This document shows positions 33,897 to 42,465 of a DNA stretch of 64,000 nucleotides, in pieces. The stretch comes from Parapedobacter deserti (GTDB lineage Bacteria; Bacteroidota; Bacteroidia; Sphingobacteriales; Sphingobacteriaceae): positions 186,001 to 250,000 of the forward strand of contig NZ_JBHRTA010000016.1 of the NCBI RefSeq assembly GCF_042646065.1. The letters are read 5' to 3'. Within the stretch, counting starts at the first letter, position 1. Every line of letters begins with the position of its first letter. The notes under the pieces are model-generated. The model searched no databases, was not told the origin of the DNA, and was given only the letters and a program-made list of their open reading frames with translations. The position numbers and the translations under genes are program-made.

Positions 33897-33917
33897 CCAG
33901 CTAAACGGGAACCGGAA

Positions 33918-34688
33918 ATGACAAAAAAGCATCTATTTGATCTGACAGGAAGGACCGCCTTGGTTACCGGCTGCAAACGGGGCATCGGCAAAGCCATTGC
34001 CGAAGCGCTGGCCGAAGCGGGCGCGGATATCATTGGGGTGTCGGCTTCCTTGGAACTGCAGAATAGTGAGGTGGCGAAGGCTGTGGTGGCAACCGGGCGC
34101 AGATTTTATGCCTATCAAGCTGATTTTGGCAATCGGGCGGCGGTATATGCGTTTATTGAACAAGTCAAGGCGGACCATCCGCGGATAGATATCCTGTTTA
34201 ACAATGCGGGAACAATTTTGCGCAAACCAGCTACGGAGCATCCGGACGAATACTGGGACAAGGTGATTGAAATCAACCAAAACGCCCAGTTCGTGCTGAC
34301 GCGCGAAATCGGTAAAGACATGGTGGCCCGGAGCTATGGGAAAATCATCTTCACCGCGTCGCTGCTAACGTTTCAGGGGGGTATCAATGTGCCGGGTTAC
34401 GCAGCATCCAAAGGAGCTGTAGGCCAGCTCACCAAGGCCTTTGCTAATGAATGGGCGTCTAAGGGGGTAAACGTTAACGCCATTGCGCCGGGCTATATTT
34501 CAACGGATAACACTGAGGCACTACGAAGCGATCCGGACCGAAGCCATTCGATTCTGGAGCGTATCCCGGCGGGCCGCTGGGGCGAGCCGGAAGATTTCAA
34601 GGGGCCTGCGGTGTTTTTGGCATCTGATGCGTCTAAATACGTGCATGGGACCATCCTTACCGTCGACGGTGGATGGATGGGACGGTAA
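33918..34688 (+). CDS. kduD: 2-dehydro-3-deoxy-D-gluconate 5-dehydrogenase (SDR)
   Basis: KduD reduces the KduI product to 2-keto-3-deoxygluconate. The 256-residue classical SDR has the NAD motif TGCKRGIG (residues 17-24), NNAGT, the catalytic Ser in FTASLLTFQGG and the YxxxK in YAASKGA. The tail YVHGTILTVDGGWMGR is typical. Its position after kduI supports KduD rather than another SDR. KdgK and KdgA, which would complete the route to pyruvate, are not in the window. Confidence 0.93.
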   Translation: MTKKHLFDLTGRTALVTGCKRGIGKAIAEALAEAGADIIGVSASLELQNSEVAKAVVATGRRFYAYQADFGNRAAVYAFIEQVKADHPRIDILFNNAGTILRKPATEHPDEYWDKVIEINQNAQFVLTREIGKDMVARSYGKIIFTASLLTFQGGINVPGYAASKGAVGQLTKAFANEWASKGVNVNAIAPGYISTDNTEALRSDPDRSHSILERIPAGRWGEPEDFKGPAVFLASDASKYVHGTILTVDGGWMGR

Positions 34689-34711
34689 CTGGGTCGCGAG
34701 TGATCGGCGGC

Positions 34712-35290
34712 TTACTGATACAGGCCTTTGCTATCTATAAACTCGAATACATTGTCGGGGACGAAGTACCGGATGTTTTTCCCTTGTTTCACCGCGTTGC
34801 GGATAAAGGTGGAAGAGAACTCCATGAGCGGCGTATCCGTGATTGTGACCGACGGATGTGCGGCCAGATCTTGCGGGACGTGGTAAGCCGGACGGGGATA
34901 AACATGGATGTGGTAGTCGCGCAAGATGATTTCATAATTCTTCCACTTGTGAAGCGAGGCGAGATTATCTGACCCCATGATGAGTACGAAAGATTTATCG
35001 GGATGTTTTTCACGGAGATGGGCGAGTGTGTCAATGGTATACGACGGTTGGGGCAGGGAAAACTCGATGGTGCTGCTTCGGATGTTCTCAGCTTGTTCGA
35101 TTGCAAGATTGACCATCTCCAGCCGGTCATACTGGCTGATCAGGCTGTCTTTCTTTTTTAAGGGGTTGTGCGGGGTGATGACTAGCCAAACTTCGGTTAA
35201 ATCGGTGTAATTAGCCATGTAGTTGGCAATGATGAGATGGCCCGTGTGGATGGGATTGAACGAACCGAAAAACAATCCGATGCGCTTCAT
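34712..35290 (-). CDS. nadD: Nicotinate-nucleotide adenylyltransferase
   Basis: NadD makes deamido-NAD from nicotinate mononucleotide and ATP. The 192-residue protein has the nucleotidyltransferase motif GSFNPIHTGH (residues 9-18) and the C-terminal SSTFIRNAV, a form of ISxTxxR. It is the last of yicC-gmk-nadD; the third NAD-synthesis gene in the window, but not clustered with nadA/nadB. Confidence 0.96.
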   Translation of the reverse strand: MKRIGLFFGSFNPIHTGHLIIANYMANYTDLTEVWLVITPHNPLKKKDSLISQYDRLEMVNLAIEQAENIRSSTIEFSLPQPSYTIDTLAHLREKHPDKSFVLIMGSDNLASLHKWKNYEIILRDYHIHVYPRPAYHVPQDLAAHPSVTITDTPLMEFSSTFIRNAVKQGKNIRYFVPDNVFEFIDSKGLYQ

Positions 35291-35299
35291 GGAAATAAT

Positions 35300-35872
35300 T
35301 TATGTGGTTGACAGAAAATCCAACATCAGTTTTTCTGCGTCGGTGCAAGCCTTATACAGATCGTCGTTCTGGAGAACCACATCGAAGCGGTCAGCATATG
35401 CTAGTTCCTTCTCCGCTTTGACAATCCGTTCGGCCAGTTTATCCTCGCTGTCTGTTCCACGGCCACGCAACCGTTGGATCAGTGTTTCTATCGATGGGGG
35501 CTGTACAAAAATGGCCAATGCTCGGTCGGCAAACTTGCGTTTGAGGTGAAGACCACCCTCCACGTCAATATCAAAGATGACATGCCTTCCCAACGACCAT
35601 ATGCGCTCCACCTCGGCCCGGAGAGTCCCATAGAACGTGCCGGAATAGACTTCTTCGAATTCGATAAACTCTTTCTTGGCGATACGGTGAAGAAATTCCT
35701 CTTTAGAGATGAAATAATAATCCCGGCCGTCCACCTCGCCCTGGCGGGGCGCCCGCGTGCTGGCTGAAATGGAGAAGCTAATTTTATCGGGATGCTTTGC
35801 CAGCAGGTGTTTGACGATGGTCGTTTTGCCGGCACCAGAGGGCGCCGAGAATATGATGAGTTTTCCTTCCAT
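35300..35872 (-). CDS. gmk: Guanylate kinase
   Basis: Gmk converts GMP to GDP with ATP. The 190-residue product has the P-loop SAPSGAGKTT (residues 9-18), the GMP-binding segment STRAPRQGEVDGRDYYF and the Arg-rich lid region. Its ATG overlaps the yicC stop by one base (TAATG), so translation is coupled. nadD follows nine bases later. Confidence 0.97.
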   Translation of the reverse strand: MEGKLIIFSAPSGAGKTTIVKHLLAKHPDKISFSISASTRAPRQGEVDGRDYYFISKEEFLHRIAKKEFIEFEEVYSGTFYGTLRAEVERIWSLGRHVIFDIDVEGGLHLKRKFADRALAIFVQPPSIETLIQRLRGRGTDSEDKLAERIVKAEKELAYADRFDVVLQNDDLYKACTDAEKLMLDFLSTT

Positions 35873-36747
35873 TACAGCACATTTAATAGCTGTTCTTTTA
35901 CCTTTTCCAATTCTTCTTTCATCCGCACCACCACTTGCTGGATGCCAGCGTGGTTGGCTTTCGAGCCCAACGTGTTGATTTCACGCCCCATTTCCTGCGA
36001 GATGAAGCCGAGCTTTTTCCCGTTGGCATCGGCCGCCTCAAGCGCTTGGAGGAAATAGTTGCAGTGGCTGCGCAGGCGCACCTTTTCTTCGGTGATATCC
36101 AGCTTATCAATATAGAAGACGAGCTCTTGTTCGAAGCGGTTCATATCGACGTTTTCCTTGCCGACAGTTTCGTCCATATATTGGCGTATTCGTTCGCGGA
36201 TAAGCGGTATGCGATCGGTTTCGACTGTTTCCACTTCGCCGAGCAGGCGCAGGATTTCTGCGGACCGCGACGATAGATCCTGCCGGAGCACTTCGCCCTC
36301 GTCTTTGCGGAACAGATCGAGCTGGCCAACGGCTTCCTGAAAAGCGCCCATCAACAGGGCGGCTTCTTCTTCGTCGGCCTCCTCCTCGTAATGGCTGACG
36401 ACCTCCGGCATATTCAGCGCGAGCTCGAAAAGGTTTCCCTTAGCGGTGCCCAATTCGACAGCTATGGCCTCGAGCTGCCGGTAGTAGTTTTTCAGCAATT
36501 CAGCATTGATTGTGGCTGCGGCTGCCGATTGATCGACATATTCGACATTGACCGTAATGTTTACTTTTCCGCGCTCGATAAGCCGCGAGCATTCACTACG
36601 GAGCGTAAGCTCCTTGTCGGAAAAAGCCTTGGGCAAACGCAGGTTGAGCTCCAGAAATTTTGAGTTCAATGACTTGATTTCAACGGTATACTTTACTTTC
36701 TGGTTACCTTTGGTGCCCAGGCCGTAGCCGGTCATGGATTTGATCAT
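35872..36747 (-). CDS. yicC: YicC/YloC-family endoribonuclease
   Basis: The 291-residue protein starts with the family signature MIKSMTGYG and ends with the DUF1732 domain (FISQEMGREINTLGSKANH). Members are ribonucleases acting on small RNAs such as RyhB in E. coli; other roles are open. The ATG at 36747 is supported by the signature and by a TACCTTTG box three bases upstream; an ORF extension to 36843 is rejected. It heads the operon with gmk and nadD. Confidence 0.94.
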   Translation of the reverse strand: MIKSMTGYGLGTKGNQKVKYTVEIKSLNSKFLELNLRLPKAFSDKELTLRSECSRLIERGKVNITVNVEYVDQSAAAATINAELLKNYYRQLEAIAVELGTAKGNLFELALNMPEVVSHYEEEADEEEAALLMGAFQEAVGQLDLFRKDEGEVLRQDLSSRSAEILRLLGEVETVETDRIPLIRERIRQYMDETVGKENVDMNRFEQELVFYIDKLDITEEKVRLRSHCNYFLQALEAADANGKKLGFISQEMGREINTLGSKANHAGIQQVVVRMKEELEKVKEQLLNVL

Positions 36748-36750
36748 GTG

Positions 36751-36758
36751 CAAAGGTA
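36751..36758 (-). promoter_or_regulatory. yicC promoter -7 box
   Basis: The minus strand reads TACCTTTG, three bases before the ATG at 36747; the mRNA is probably leaderless. Confidence 0.5.
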
Positions 36759-36836
36759 ATAAATAGGTTTTAGGTTTGCGGACAATCGGGGTAGGAAAGG
36801 GGGACAATTGACGATTGAGAAGGGAATGCCGAGAAA

Positions 36837-37424
36837 TTACCAATCGTGTTTGGCAATAATGACACAGATGTATGACTGGTAGCGGCTACCGGACGGCACC
36901 CGTACAAAGCCGATACCAACGTCGTTGAGTGAAGCGTTCCATTCGTCAAGGCCGAGCAGGTGCTTGCGATGTCCAAATCCCGGCGAATTTTTCCCTATAA
37001 TCATGGATTTGATCCCGTCGACTGCCGACGGATGGTTGGCTCCGATAGATTCGAAATTGTTCGCGGCTTTTTGCTTCAGCCAATCGGGGTTAAGTGTATA
37101 TCCCGCGCGGTTGATGTGGTAATTGGGACCGAACCCGTCGGGGTCAGTGTGGTCGAAGTAATCACGTCGCGCCATGTCCATGGCTCTTGCCTCTGCCACC
37201 TTAGCCAATGTACTGTTCCAGTGTAGAGGCGTTCTGGTGATGCCTTTGAGGCTGCTTATGCCAAGTTCTCGCTGGAACGCATCCGGGCGTTGGCGGATGT
37301 CATTGAGCAACGCAAAAGCCGCCTTGGCTTCACCGCGGTCTATGTGGGGGCGTCCAGTTGAATCATTGCGGACCGAAAAACAAGAGAGCAGGGCACATGC
37401 GGTAAAAAATAGGAGCAGTTTCAT
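36837..37424 (-). CDS. CAP-domain (SCP/PR-1) lipoprotein
   Basis: The 195-residue protein has a signal peptide ending in lipobox ALLSC (Cys15) and one CAP domain. Conserved parts include LHWNSTLAKVAEARAMDMA with the first His, YFDHTDPDG with the second His, NFESIGANH and GHRKHLLG. Bacterial CAP proteins lack a settled biochemical role. The ATG at 37424 is chosen because it opens the signal peptide. It is 28 bp downstream of the dedA-like gene. Confidence 0.87.
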   Translation of the reverse strand: MKLLLFFTACALLSCFSVRNDSTGRPHIDRGEAKAAFALLNDIRQRPDAFQRELGISSLKGITRTPLHWNSTLAKVAEARAMDMARRDYFDHTDPDGFGPNYHINRAGYTLNPDWLKQKAANNFESIGANHPSAVDGIKSMIIGKNSPGFGHRKHLLGLDEWNASLNDVGIGFVRVPSGSRYQSYICVIIAKHDW

Positions 37425-37452
37425 GGACGCGTTTGCCAAGGCAGTGCAAGGA

Positions 37453-38106
37453 TTATGCCGCTTTCTTAAATTTCTCTCTCGCCACTTCGACGATAATCGG
37501 CACGATAGAGAGAAAGATAATTAACAATATCACTTTGGAAAAATTATCCCTTACGATGGGAATGTTCCCAAGAAAGTAGCCGGCCAGGGTAATGCCCACG
37601 ACCCACAGGACAGCCCCTACAACGTTGTAGGTTAAAAAAGTTCCGTAGTGCATCCGCCCAATCCCGCCAACAAAGGGCGCAAGCGTCCGGACGATCGGCA
37701 CGAAGCGGGCAATTACAATGGTCTTACTGCCGTATTTTGCATAAAACGATTGTGTTTTTTCAATTTGCTCGTTCTTCACGATTTGTTTACCGAAAAGTTT
37801 GAGACGGGTGACCCGCATCCCGAAGTGTTTTCCAATGGAGTAGTTCAGGGAATCTCCTGCGATTGCTGCGATCAATAAGAGAAGGATCATCACCCAGACA
37901 TTCAGATCATTTGGTTGCGCCGCAAGCATTCCGGCTGCGAAAAGCAGGGAATCGCCTGGAAGAAAGGGCATGACCACCACACCCGTTTCAATAAAAATAA
38001 TTAGGAATAGGATGAGGTATGTCCACGTTTTGTAATCGTTGACGATTTCGACCAGGTGTTGGTCGATGTGGAGAATAAAATCGATAAGCGACGAGATTAG
38101 CTCCAA
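37453..38106 (-). CDS. DedA-family membrane protein
   Basis: The 217-residue protein has the DedA/VTT core: a re-entrant loop with FLPGDSLLFAAG (around residues 48-59) and the FARFVPIVRTLAPFVGG motif (near residues 133-147), plus several hydrophobic helices. DedA proteins are proposed lipid transporters, including undecaprenyl-phosphate flippases. It starts four bases after the dnaN stop and is probably cotranscribed with dnaN. Confidence 0.92.
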   Translation of the reverse strand: MELISSLIDFILHIDQHLVEIVNDYKTWTYLILFLIIFIETGVVVMPFLPGDSLLFAAGMLAAQPNDLNVWVMILLLLIAAIAGDSLNYSIGKHFGMRVTRLKLFGKQIVKNEQIEKTQSFYAKYGSKTIVIARFVPIVRTLAPFVGGIGRMHYGTFLTYNVVGAVLWVVGITLAGYFLGNIPIVRDNFSKVILLIIFLSIVPIIVEVAREKFKKAA

Positions 38107-38110
38107 AGCC

Positions 38111-39235
38111 TTAACCCAAATTGTTCAACATAACGGGCATCACCAACATCAGGATGTCCTCGCTTTTCTCCGGGGTAGCCGGAAGCAGTAGGCCTGCACG
38201 ATTTGGCGTGCTCATCTCGATGACCACTTCTTCACTATCCAGGTTAGTTAGCATTTCTACCAGAAATTTTGCATTGAACCCGATTTCCATGTCGTCTCCC
38301 TCGAACTGGCAGCTGAGCCGTTCGTGCGCCTCATTGGAGAAATCGAGGTCTTCAGCGGAAATGTTCAGCTCGCTTCCCGAAATCTTTAGCCGCACTTGGT
38401 GGGTAGTCTTATTGGCGAAAATAACCACTCGGCGCAGTGAATTCAGGAATGTCTGCCGATCAAGAGTCAGCTTGTTCGGATTTACTTTTGGGATAACAGC
38501 TTCGTAGTCAGGATAGCGTTCATCAATCAACCGGCAGATGAGGTGTATACTGGCAAATTTAAAAAATGCGTTGGTGCTATTGTATTCCATGGAGACGCTG
38601 GCGTCTTCTGCGGGCAAAGATGATTTCAGCAGCGACAGTGCCTTCTTCGGTAGGATGAGCGACGCTGGTTTGGGGCTTCCGATGTCATTGCGCCGGTAGC
38701 GAACCAACTTGTGCGCATCAGTGGCGACAAATGTCACAGACTGTTCGGCCAGCTGTACCAATACACCAGACATTGCGGGGCGTAGCTCGTCATTGCTCAC
38801 CGCAAATATCGTTTTGTTGATTGCCTCTGCCAGCACAGACGCGGGGACGGTTACCGAGGACGCGTTGTCGACCACCGGGATTTTCGGAAAGTCGTCTGCA
38901 TTTTCCCCGCTGAGTTTGTACTTGCCGTCTCCGGCGCTTATTTCAATCGCCATCGTTTGGATGTCAACGGAAAAAGCTACCGGTTGGTCAGGAAGCGTTT
39001 TTAACGTTTCGATCAATATCTTCGACGGCATAGCTACACGGCCTTCCTCTTTGGCCTCTATGGGCAACGAGGTGACCATGCTGGTTTGTAAATCCGTGGC
39101 TGAAATGGTGAGAATATTGTTTTTGATTTCAAACAGGAAATTTTCCAGTATCGGAAGCACGGTGCTGCTGCTCGACGCACCGCTGACGGCCTGTAACTGC
39201 TTTAATAATATCGACGTAGAAACAATGAACCTCAT
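38111..39235 (-). CDS. dnaN: DNA polymerase III beta sliding clamp
   Basis: The 374-residue clamp has three repeated beta-clamp domains, as expected. Recognisable parts are the N-terminus MRFIVSTSILLKQLQAVSG, the LPILENFLFEI segment, ATDAHKLVRY in the second domain, and the end MLVMPVMLNNLG. It encircles DNA and tethers polymerase III. dnaA is not next to it; it is followed by dedA and the CAP lipoprotein. Confidence 0.97.
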   Translation of the reverse strand: MRFIVSTSILLKQLQAVSGASSSSTVLPILENFLFEIKNNILTISATDLQTSMVTSLPIEAKEEGRVAMPSKILIETLKTLPDQPVAFSVDIQTMAIEISAGDGKYKLSGENADDFPKIPVVDNASSVTVPASVLAEAINKTIFAVSNDELRPAMSGVLVQLAEQSVTFVATDAHKLVRYRRNDIGSPKPASLILPKKALSLLKSSLPAEDASVSMEYNSTNAFFKFASIHLICRLIDERYPDYEAVIPKVNPNKLTLDRQTFLNSLRRVVIFANKTTHQVRLKISGSELNISAEDLDFSNEAHERLSCQFEGDDMEIGFNAKFLVEMLTNLDSEEVVIEMSTPNRAGLLLPATPEKSEDILMLVMPVMLNNLG

Positions 39236-39365
39236 GGCTGAATAATCTTCCGTGCAATGATAAGGAAAAGATTTGTATTCGGAAAATGAGATTGTGATTT
39301 ACGCATAACTAAACAAAACAGGAGTGTTGTTGTTGGTTTATTACAAGGACCAAAGAATTAGTGTT

Positions 39366-39572
39366 ATGGAAACCAATAACAGTCATCGGAGAGATCAAGA
39401 AGGGAATATAGAAGCGGAAGACAACTATGCGGCACACCAAGACGATCCGGCCCCTTCACCGGAGGCAATAAAAGAGCCCAATGATCGGTCGGCGAGTTTT
39501 ACCATCTGGGTGGCGGTGTTTATTGCCATCGCCATATTGGGAGTCATCTATTTGATTTATATTTTCGCGTAA
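39366..39572 (+). CDS. Small membrane protein, unknown function
   Basis: The 68-residue protein has an acidic, Glu/Asp/Asn-rich first half and a single C-terminal transmembrane helix (about residues 45-68, IWVAVFIAIAILGVIYLIYI). I do not recognise it. The ATG at 39366 is preceded by AGTGTT; longer starts are possible but add no feature. It lies between dnaN (divergent) and ruvX. A tail-anchored or membrane adaptor role is possible. Confidence 0.55.
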   Translation: METNNSHRRDQEGNIEAEDNYAAHQDDPAPSPEAIKEPNDRSASFTIWVAVFIAIAILGVIYLIYIFA

Positions 39573-39623
39573 TGTTTTCTGACTACCGTCGGCTGCCTGT
39601 GCCGGCGGAACACATTTTTAGTG

Positions 39624-39631
39624 TACCTTTG
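39624..39631 (+). promoter_or_regulatory. ruvX promoter -7 box
   Basis: TACCTTTG ends four to seven bases before the ATG codons at 39636 and 39639, so the mRNA is essentially leaderless. Confidence 0.5.
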
Positions 39632-39638
39632 CCTAATG

Positions 39639-40058
39639 ATGCGTGTTATGGCGTTTGATTATGGAACTAAGCGGGTCGGCATTGCCGTGACCGACCCGCT
39701 GCAACTAATCGCAACAGCGCTTGATACGGTACACGCCAAGGATGTGCTGGACTATGTAAAGGCGTACCTAGCACGCGAAACCGTGTCAACTTTTGTGGTA
39801 GGCATGCCTCGACAGATGGATGGCACCGACTCCCAATCGGCGCCGCATGTAAAAGGTTTCATACGGTCATTGCGGCGGACATTCCCAGGCACTCCCATCG
39901 AAACCATCGATGAGCGGTTTACTTCCAAGATGGCGTCTGCAAGTATTTCCCAAAGTGGAATGCCCAGGAAAAAGCGGCAGGAGAAAGGGCTGATTGACAG
40001 CGTTTCGGCAGTGCTTATCCTGCAATCATTTCTAGAGAAGCGCGCGTTTCAGGGGTAA
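39639..40058 (+). CDS. ruvX: RuvX/YqgF-family Holliday-junction resolvase-like protein
   Basis: YqgF/RuvX proteins have an RNase H fold and act in 16S rRNA maturation or junction resolution. The 139-residue product starts MRVMAFDYGTKRVGIAVTDP, where the first catalytic Asp is visible, and has FVVGMPRQMDG and TIDERFTS with further acidic residues. MRVMAFDYG is the family start; an ATG three bases earlier is equally possible, and a GTG at 39621 would overlap the promoter. Confidence 0.95.
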   Translation: MRVMAFDYGTKRVGIAVTDPLQLIATALDTVHAKDVLDYVKAYLARETVSTFVVGMPRQMDGTDSQSAPHVKGFIRSLRRTFPGTPIETIDERFTSKMASASISQSGMPRKKRQEKGLIDSVSAVLILQSFLEKRAFQG

Positions 40059-40063
40059 ATTTT

Positions 40064-40071
40064 TACCTTTG
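40064..40071 (+). promoter_or_regulatory. ybeY promoter -7 box
   Basis: TACCTTTG lies 16 bases before the ybeY ATG in the 29-bp gap after ruvX, so ybeY may have its own promoter. Confidence 0.45.
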
Positions 40072-40087
40072 GCATCATCGAGATACC

Positions 40088-40516
40088 ATGCGTAACATTC
40101 ACTTCTTCTCAGAGGATACAGATTTTCAACTCAAGCAAAAGGGGGCCGTAAGGCATTGGCTCTCAAATTCTGTGGTAGCCGAAGGCTTCCGGACCGGTGA
40201 GATCAATATCATTTTTTGCAGTGATCCCTACTTGTTAGACATCAACAAACAATACCTAAAGCACGACACGTATACCGACATTGTAACGTTCGACAGCAGT
40301 GAAAAAGAAAACGTTGTTGCAGGGGATATTTTCATCAGTGTCGACCGTATACGCGAAAATGCTGCTAAGTTTGGGGTGCCCGAACGAGACGAGCTGCACC
40401 GGGTGATCATCCATGGTATCCTTCACCTTTGTGGATACCGTGACAAGAAGAAAGCGGATAAATTGCAGATGACGGAAAAAGAGGACTTCTACCTTGCCAA
40501 GCGGGTGTTTGTGTAA
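40088..40516 (+). CDS. ybeY: rRNA maturation RNase YbeY
   Basis: YbeY is a metal-dependent RNase for 16S rRNA 3' processing and quality control. The 142-residue protein has the core VIIHGILHLCGYRDKKKAD near residues 115-133. The standard motif is HGxLHLxGYDHxxxxE; here the third His is replaced (GYRDKK), a form that also occurs in other Bacteroidota, so it is probably active with a different third ligand. It stands next to ruvX, another 16S maturation factor. Confidence 0.93.
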   Translation: MRNIHFFSEDTDFQLKQKGAVRHWLSNSVVAEGFRTGEINIIFCSDPYLLDINKQYLKHDTYTDIVTFDSSEKENVVAGDIFISVDRIRENAAKFGVPERDELHRVIIHGILHLCGYRDKKKADKLQMTEKEDFYLAKRVFV

Positions 40517-40650
40517 CCTCGCTTTCGCATCCACGTATCGTAACATGATCCTGTGCATCGGCGGAACACATGCATCCAAGTTAGCATTTTCGGCTAAACA
40601 AAGTAGTAAACTAAGAAACGGTTTTGCCTCAAACCCCTTTGCCCTAAGAT

Positions 40651-40682
40651 GCTTAACGGGTTCTTTTGCGATCCCGTTAAGC
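40651..40682. other. 10-bp perfect inverted repeat between ybeY and ndk
   Basis: GCTTAACGGG (40651-40660) pairs with CCCGTTAAGC (40673-40682) over a 12-base loop. It lies in the 231-bp convergent gap and has no T-run. It could be a weak bidirectional terminator or part of a degenerate element. The rest of the gap shows nothing I can name. Confidence 0.45.
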
Positions 40683-40747
40683 CGAAGTACATATTTCAAT
40701 AATTCAATGAGCCGACTGAAGGCCGCTTCGGGGTAAGACCCTAGGCG

Positions 40748-41173
40748 TTAAAACCGTTCGAATTCGGAAAAGAAGAAGCTGCCTTCAATTTCCGCGTTCT
40801 CGTCAGAGTCAGAGCCATGTACGGCATTGGCTTCAATGGACTTCGCGTATTTATTACGGATAGTTCCAGGTTCGGCCTTCGCAGGGTCGGTGGCCCCGAT
40901 AAGCTTACGGAATTCCTCAACGGCATTTTCTTTTTCAAGGATGGCGGCCACGATCGGACCAGAGGTCATAAAGTCTACCAGCTCACCGTAAAACGGGCGC
41001 TCTTTGTGTACTGCATAGAACGCCCCGGCGGTTTCCCGGGTCAGGCGAATGTATTTCATTGCAACGAGCTTAAACCCCCCAGCAATGATATCGTTCAGAA
41101 TCGCTCCGGTGTGGCCATTGCATACCGCGTCGGGCTTGATCATGGTGAAAGTTTTGTTTGTCGTTCTTGCCAT
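40748..41173 (-). CDS. ndk: Nucleoside-diphosphate kinase
   Basis: Ndk transfers the gamma phosphate of ATP to other NDPs through a phospho-His. The 141-residue protein has the start TFTMIKPDAVCNG, the active-site NAVHGSDS (His near residue 121) and SFFFSEFERF at the end. The ATG at 41173 gives MARTTNKTF, and a TACCTTTG promoter lies just upstream; a 61-residue N-terminal extension of the frame has no conserved sequence. Confidence 0.97.
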   Translation of the reverse strand: MARTTNKTFTMIKPDAVCNGHTGAILNDIIAGGFKLVAMKYIRLTRETAGAFYAVHKERPFYGELVDFMTSGPIVAAILEKENAVEEFRKLIGATDPAKAEPGTIRNKYAKSIEANAVHGSDSDENAEIEGSFFFSEFERF

Positions 41174-41188
41174 TTGGAAAAATTTGCG

Positions 41189-41219
41189 CAAAGGTAGGTA
41201 TATTGCATTGCTTATGCAA
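41189..41219 (-). promoter_or_regulatory. ndk promoter, TTG-N20-TACCTTTG
   Basis: On the minus strand TTG (41217-41219) and TACCTTTG (41189-41196) are 20 bases apart; the ATG is 15 bases downstream. Confidence 0.65.
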
Positions 41220-41280
41220 GATGCGAGCGGCCGCTGGCCGCTCGAGCAATGACAGTCAAAAATATGATTATATTTACACC

Positions 41281-42435
41281 ATGAACCAAAGCAATTCGCA
41301 AAGGCTGGCCGTGATTGCGTTCGCCTTATTATTTGTTGCCAATCCGTGTCGCGCACAGCGCGTGGCGCAGGCCGAAGAGGACCTTATGGCGATAATGGGT
41401 CGCCACCAAGCCATTGGACTGTCTGTGGCGGTAGTGAAGGGCAGCGATATTCTCTATAGCCGATCTTTCGGTCTGAAAGACCGGGAGCGCGGAGAACTGT
41501 TGAGTAGCGATGACCTCTTCCGCATTGCTTCGATATCGAAATCGTTCGTAGCTACGGGCATCATGCAGCTGGTGGATGAGGGAAAGCTTTCACTGGAAGA
41601 TGATGTGAGCCGCCTTATCGGGTTCCGTGTACGTAATCCCGCCTATCCCGATTCGGTAATCACGTTGCGGATGATCCTGTCTCACCGATCCAGCATCAGC
41701 GACAAGGGCGGGTATTTCACGTTGGACGCGCTCAACCCGGAGAAGAACGCCGACTGGGCCAAAGCTTACAATACCTACGCACCCGGTATGGATTACCAAT
41801 ATTGCAACCTCAACTTTAACCTTGCAGGAGCGATCCTTGAAAAGCGCTCCGGCCAGCGGTTTGATCACTATATTAGACAGCATATTCTCGAACCGCTTGG
41901 GCTGTATGGGGGATATAATGTAGATGACTTAGATAGCCAGCGCTTTGTCACACTGTATTCATACAATGGTGAAGCCAACCGCTTTACGGCTTCCCCGGCA
42001 GCGTACCAATCGCGCGCAGAAGCAATCAAAGATTACGTCCACGGTTATAGCACCCCTGTCTTTTCGCCAACAGGCGGAATGAAACTCTCAGTGAATGACC
42101 TGGCGAGGTACATGATTATGCATATGCATTACGGCCAAGCCCGGGGGGTCCGTATTCTATCGGAAGAAAGTAGCCGCATGATGCAAGCGGTGCTCACTCC
42201 TAAGTCGGGCTACGGGTTGGCGCTACGCACCATAGACGACCTCATCCCCGGCAAGGCGCTTACCGGCCACGAGGGCATTGCATACGGCTTGTACAGCGCC
42301 ATGTACTTTCAGCCCGAAGAGCAATTTGGCATCGTAGCAATTACCAACGGCTGTATTACCGGATTTAAGGATGACGTGATCAACGATTTTCTTAACGCGG
42401 TATACAACTGCCTGTACCATAATTTTTTGTTATAG
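41281..42435 (+). CDS. Secreted serine hydrolase, class C beta-lactamase/DD-peptidase fold
   Basis: The 384-residue protein has a signal peptide (LAVIAFALLFVANPCRAQ) and the serine hydrolase motifs SxxK in SISKSF (about residue 84) and YxN in YQYCNLNF (about residue 175). A final HEG in TGHEGIAYG takes the place of the KTG motif, as in esterases and DD-peptidases of the AmpC-like family (PF00144). The substrate is unknown; beta-lactamase activity should not be assumed. I chose ATG 41281 because upstream codons precede the signal peptide. Confidence 0.88.
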   Translation: MNQSNSQRLAVIAFALLFVANPCRAQRVAQAEEDLMAIMGRHQAIGLSVAVVKGSDILYSRSFGLKDRERGELLSSDDLFRIASISKSFVATGIMQLVDEGKLSLEDDVSRLIGFRVRNPAYPDSVITLRMILSHRSSISDKGGYFTLDALNPEKNADWAKAYNTYAPGMDYQYCNLNFNLAGAILEKRSGQRFDHYIRQHILEPLGLYGGYNVDDLDSQRFVTLYSYNGEANRFTASPAAYQSRAEAIKDYVHGYSTPVFSPTGGMKLSVNDLARYMIMHMHYGQARGVRILSEESSRMMQAVLTPKSGYGLALRTIDDLIPGKALTGHEGIAYGLYSAMYFQPEEQFGIVAITNGCITGFKDDVINDFLNAVYNCLYHNFLL

Positions 42436-42458
42436 CTGTCGGATTTTATATACCTTTG
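42427..42458 (+). promoter_or_regulatory. ispH promoter, TTG-N21-TACCTTTG, with palindrome
   Basis: TTG (42427-42429) and TACCTTTG (42451-42458) are 21 bases apart. The box is the left half of a perfect 16-bp palindrome, TACCTTTGCAAAGGTA (42451-42466), whose last base is the A of the ATG. A leaderless mRNA is likely. Confidence 0.55.
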
Positions 42459-42465
42459 CAAAGGT

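Noticed and set aside
40256..40699. 147-codon minus-strand frame crossing ybeY and the ybeY-ndk gap
   Set aside because: Most of it is antisense to ybeY; no family match.
41174..41356. 61-residue N-terminal extension of ndk
   Set aside because: It lies upstream of a good promoter and across the start of the divergent serine hydrolase gene, with no conserved sequence.
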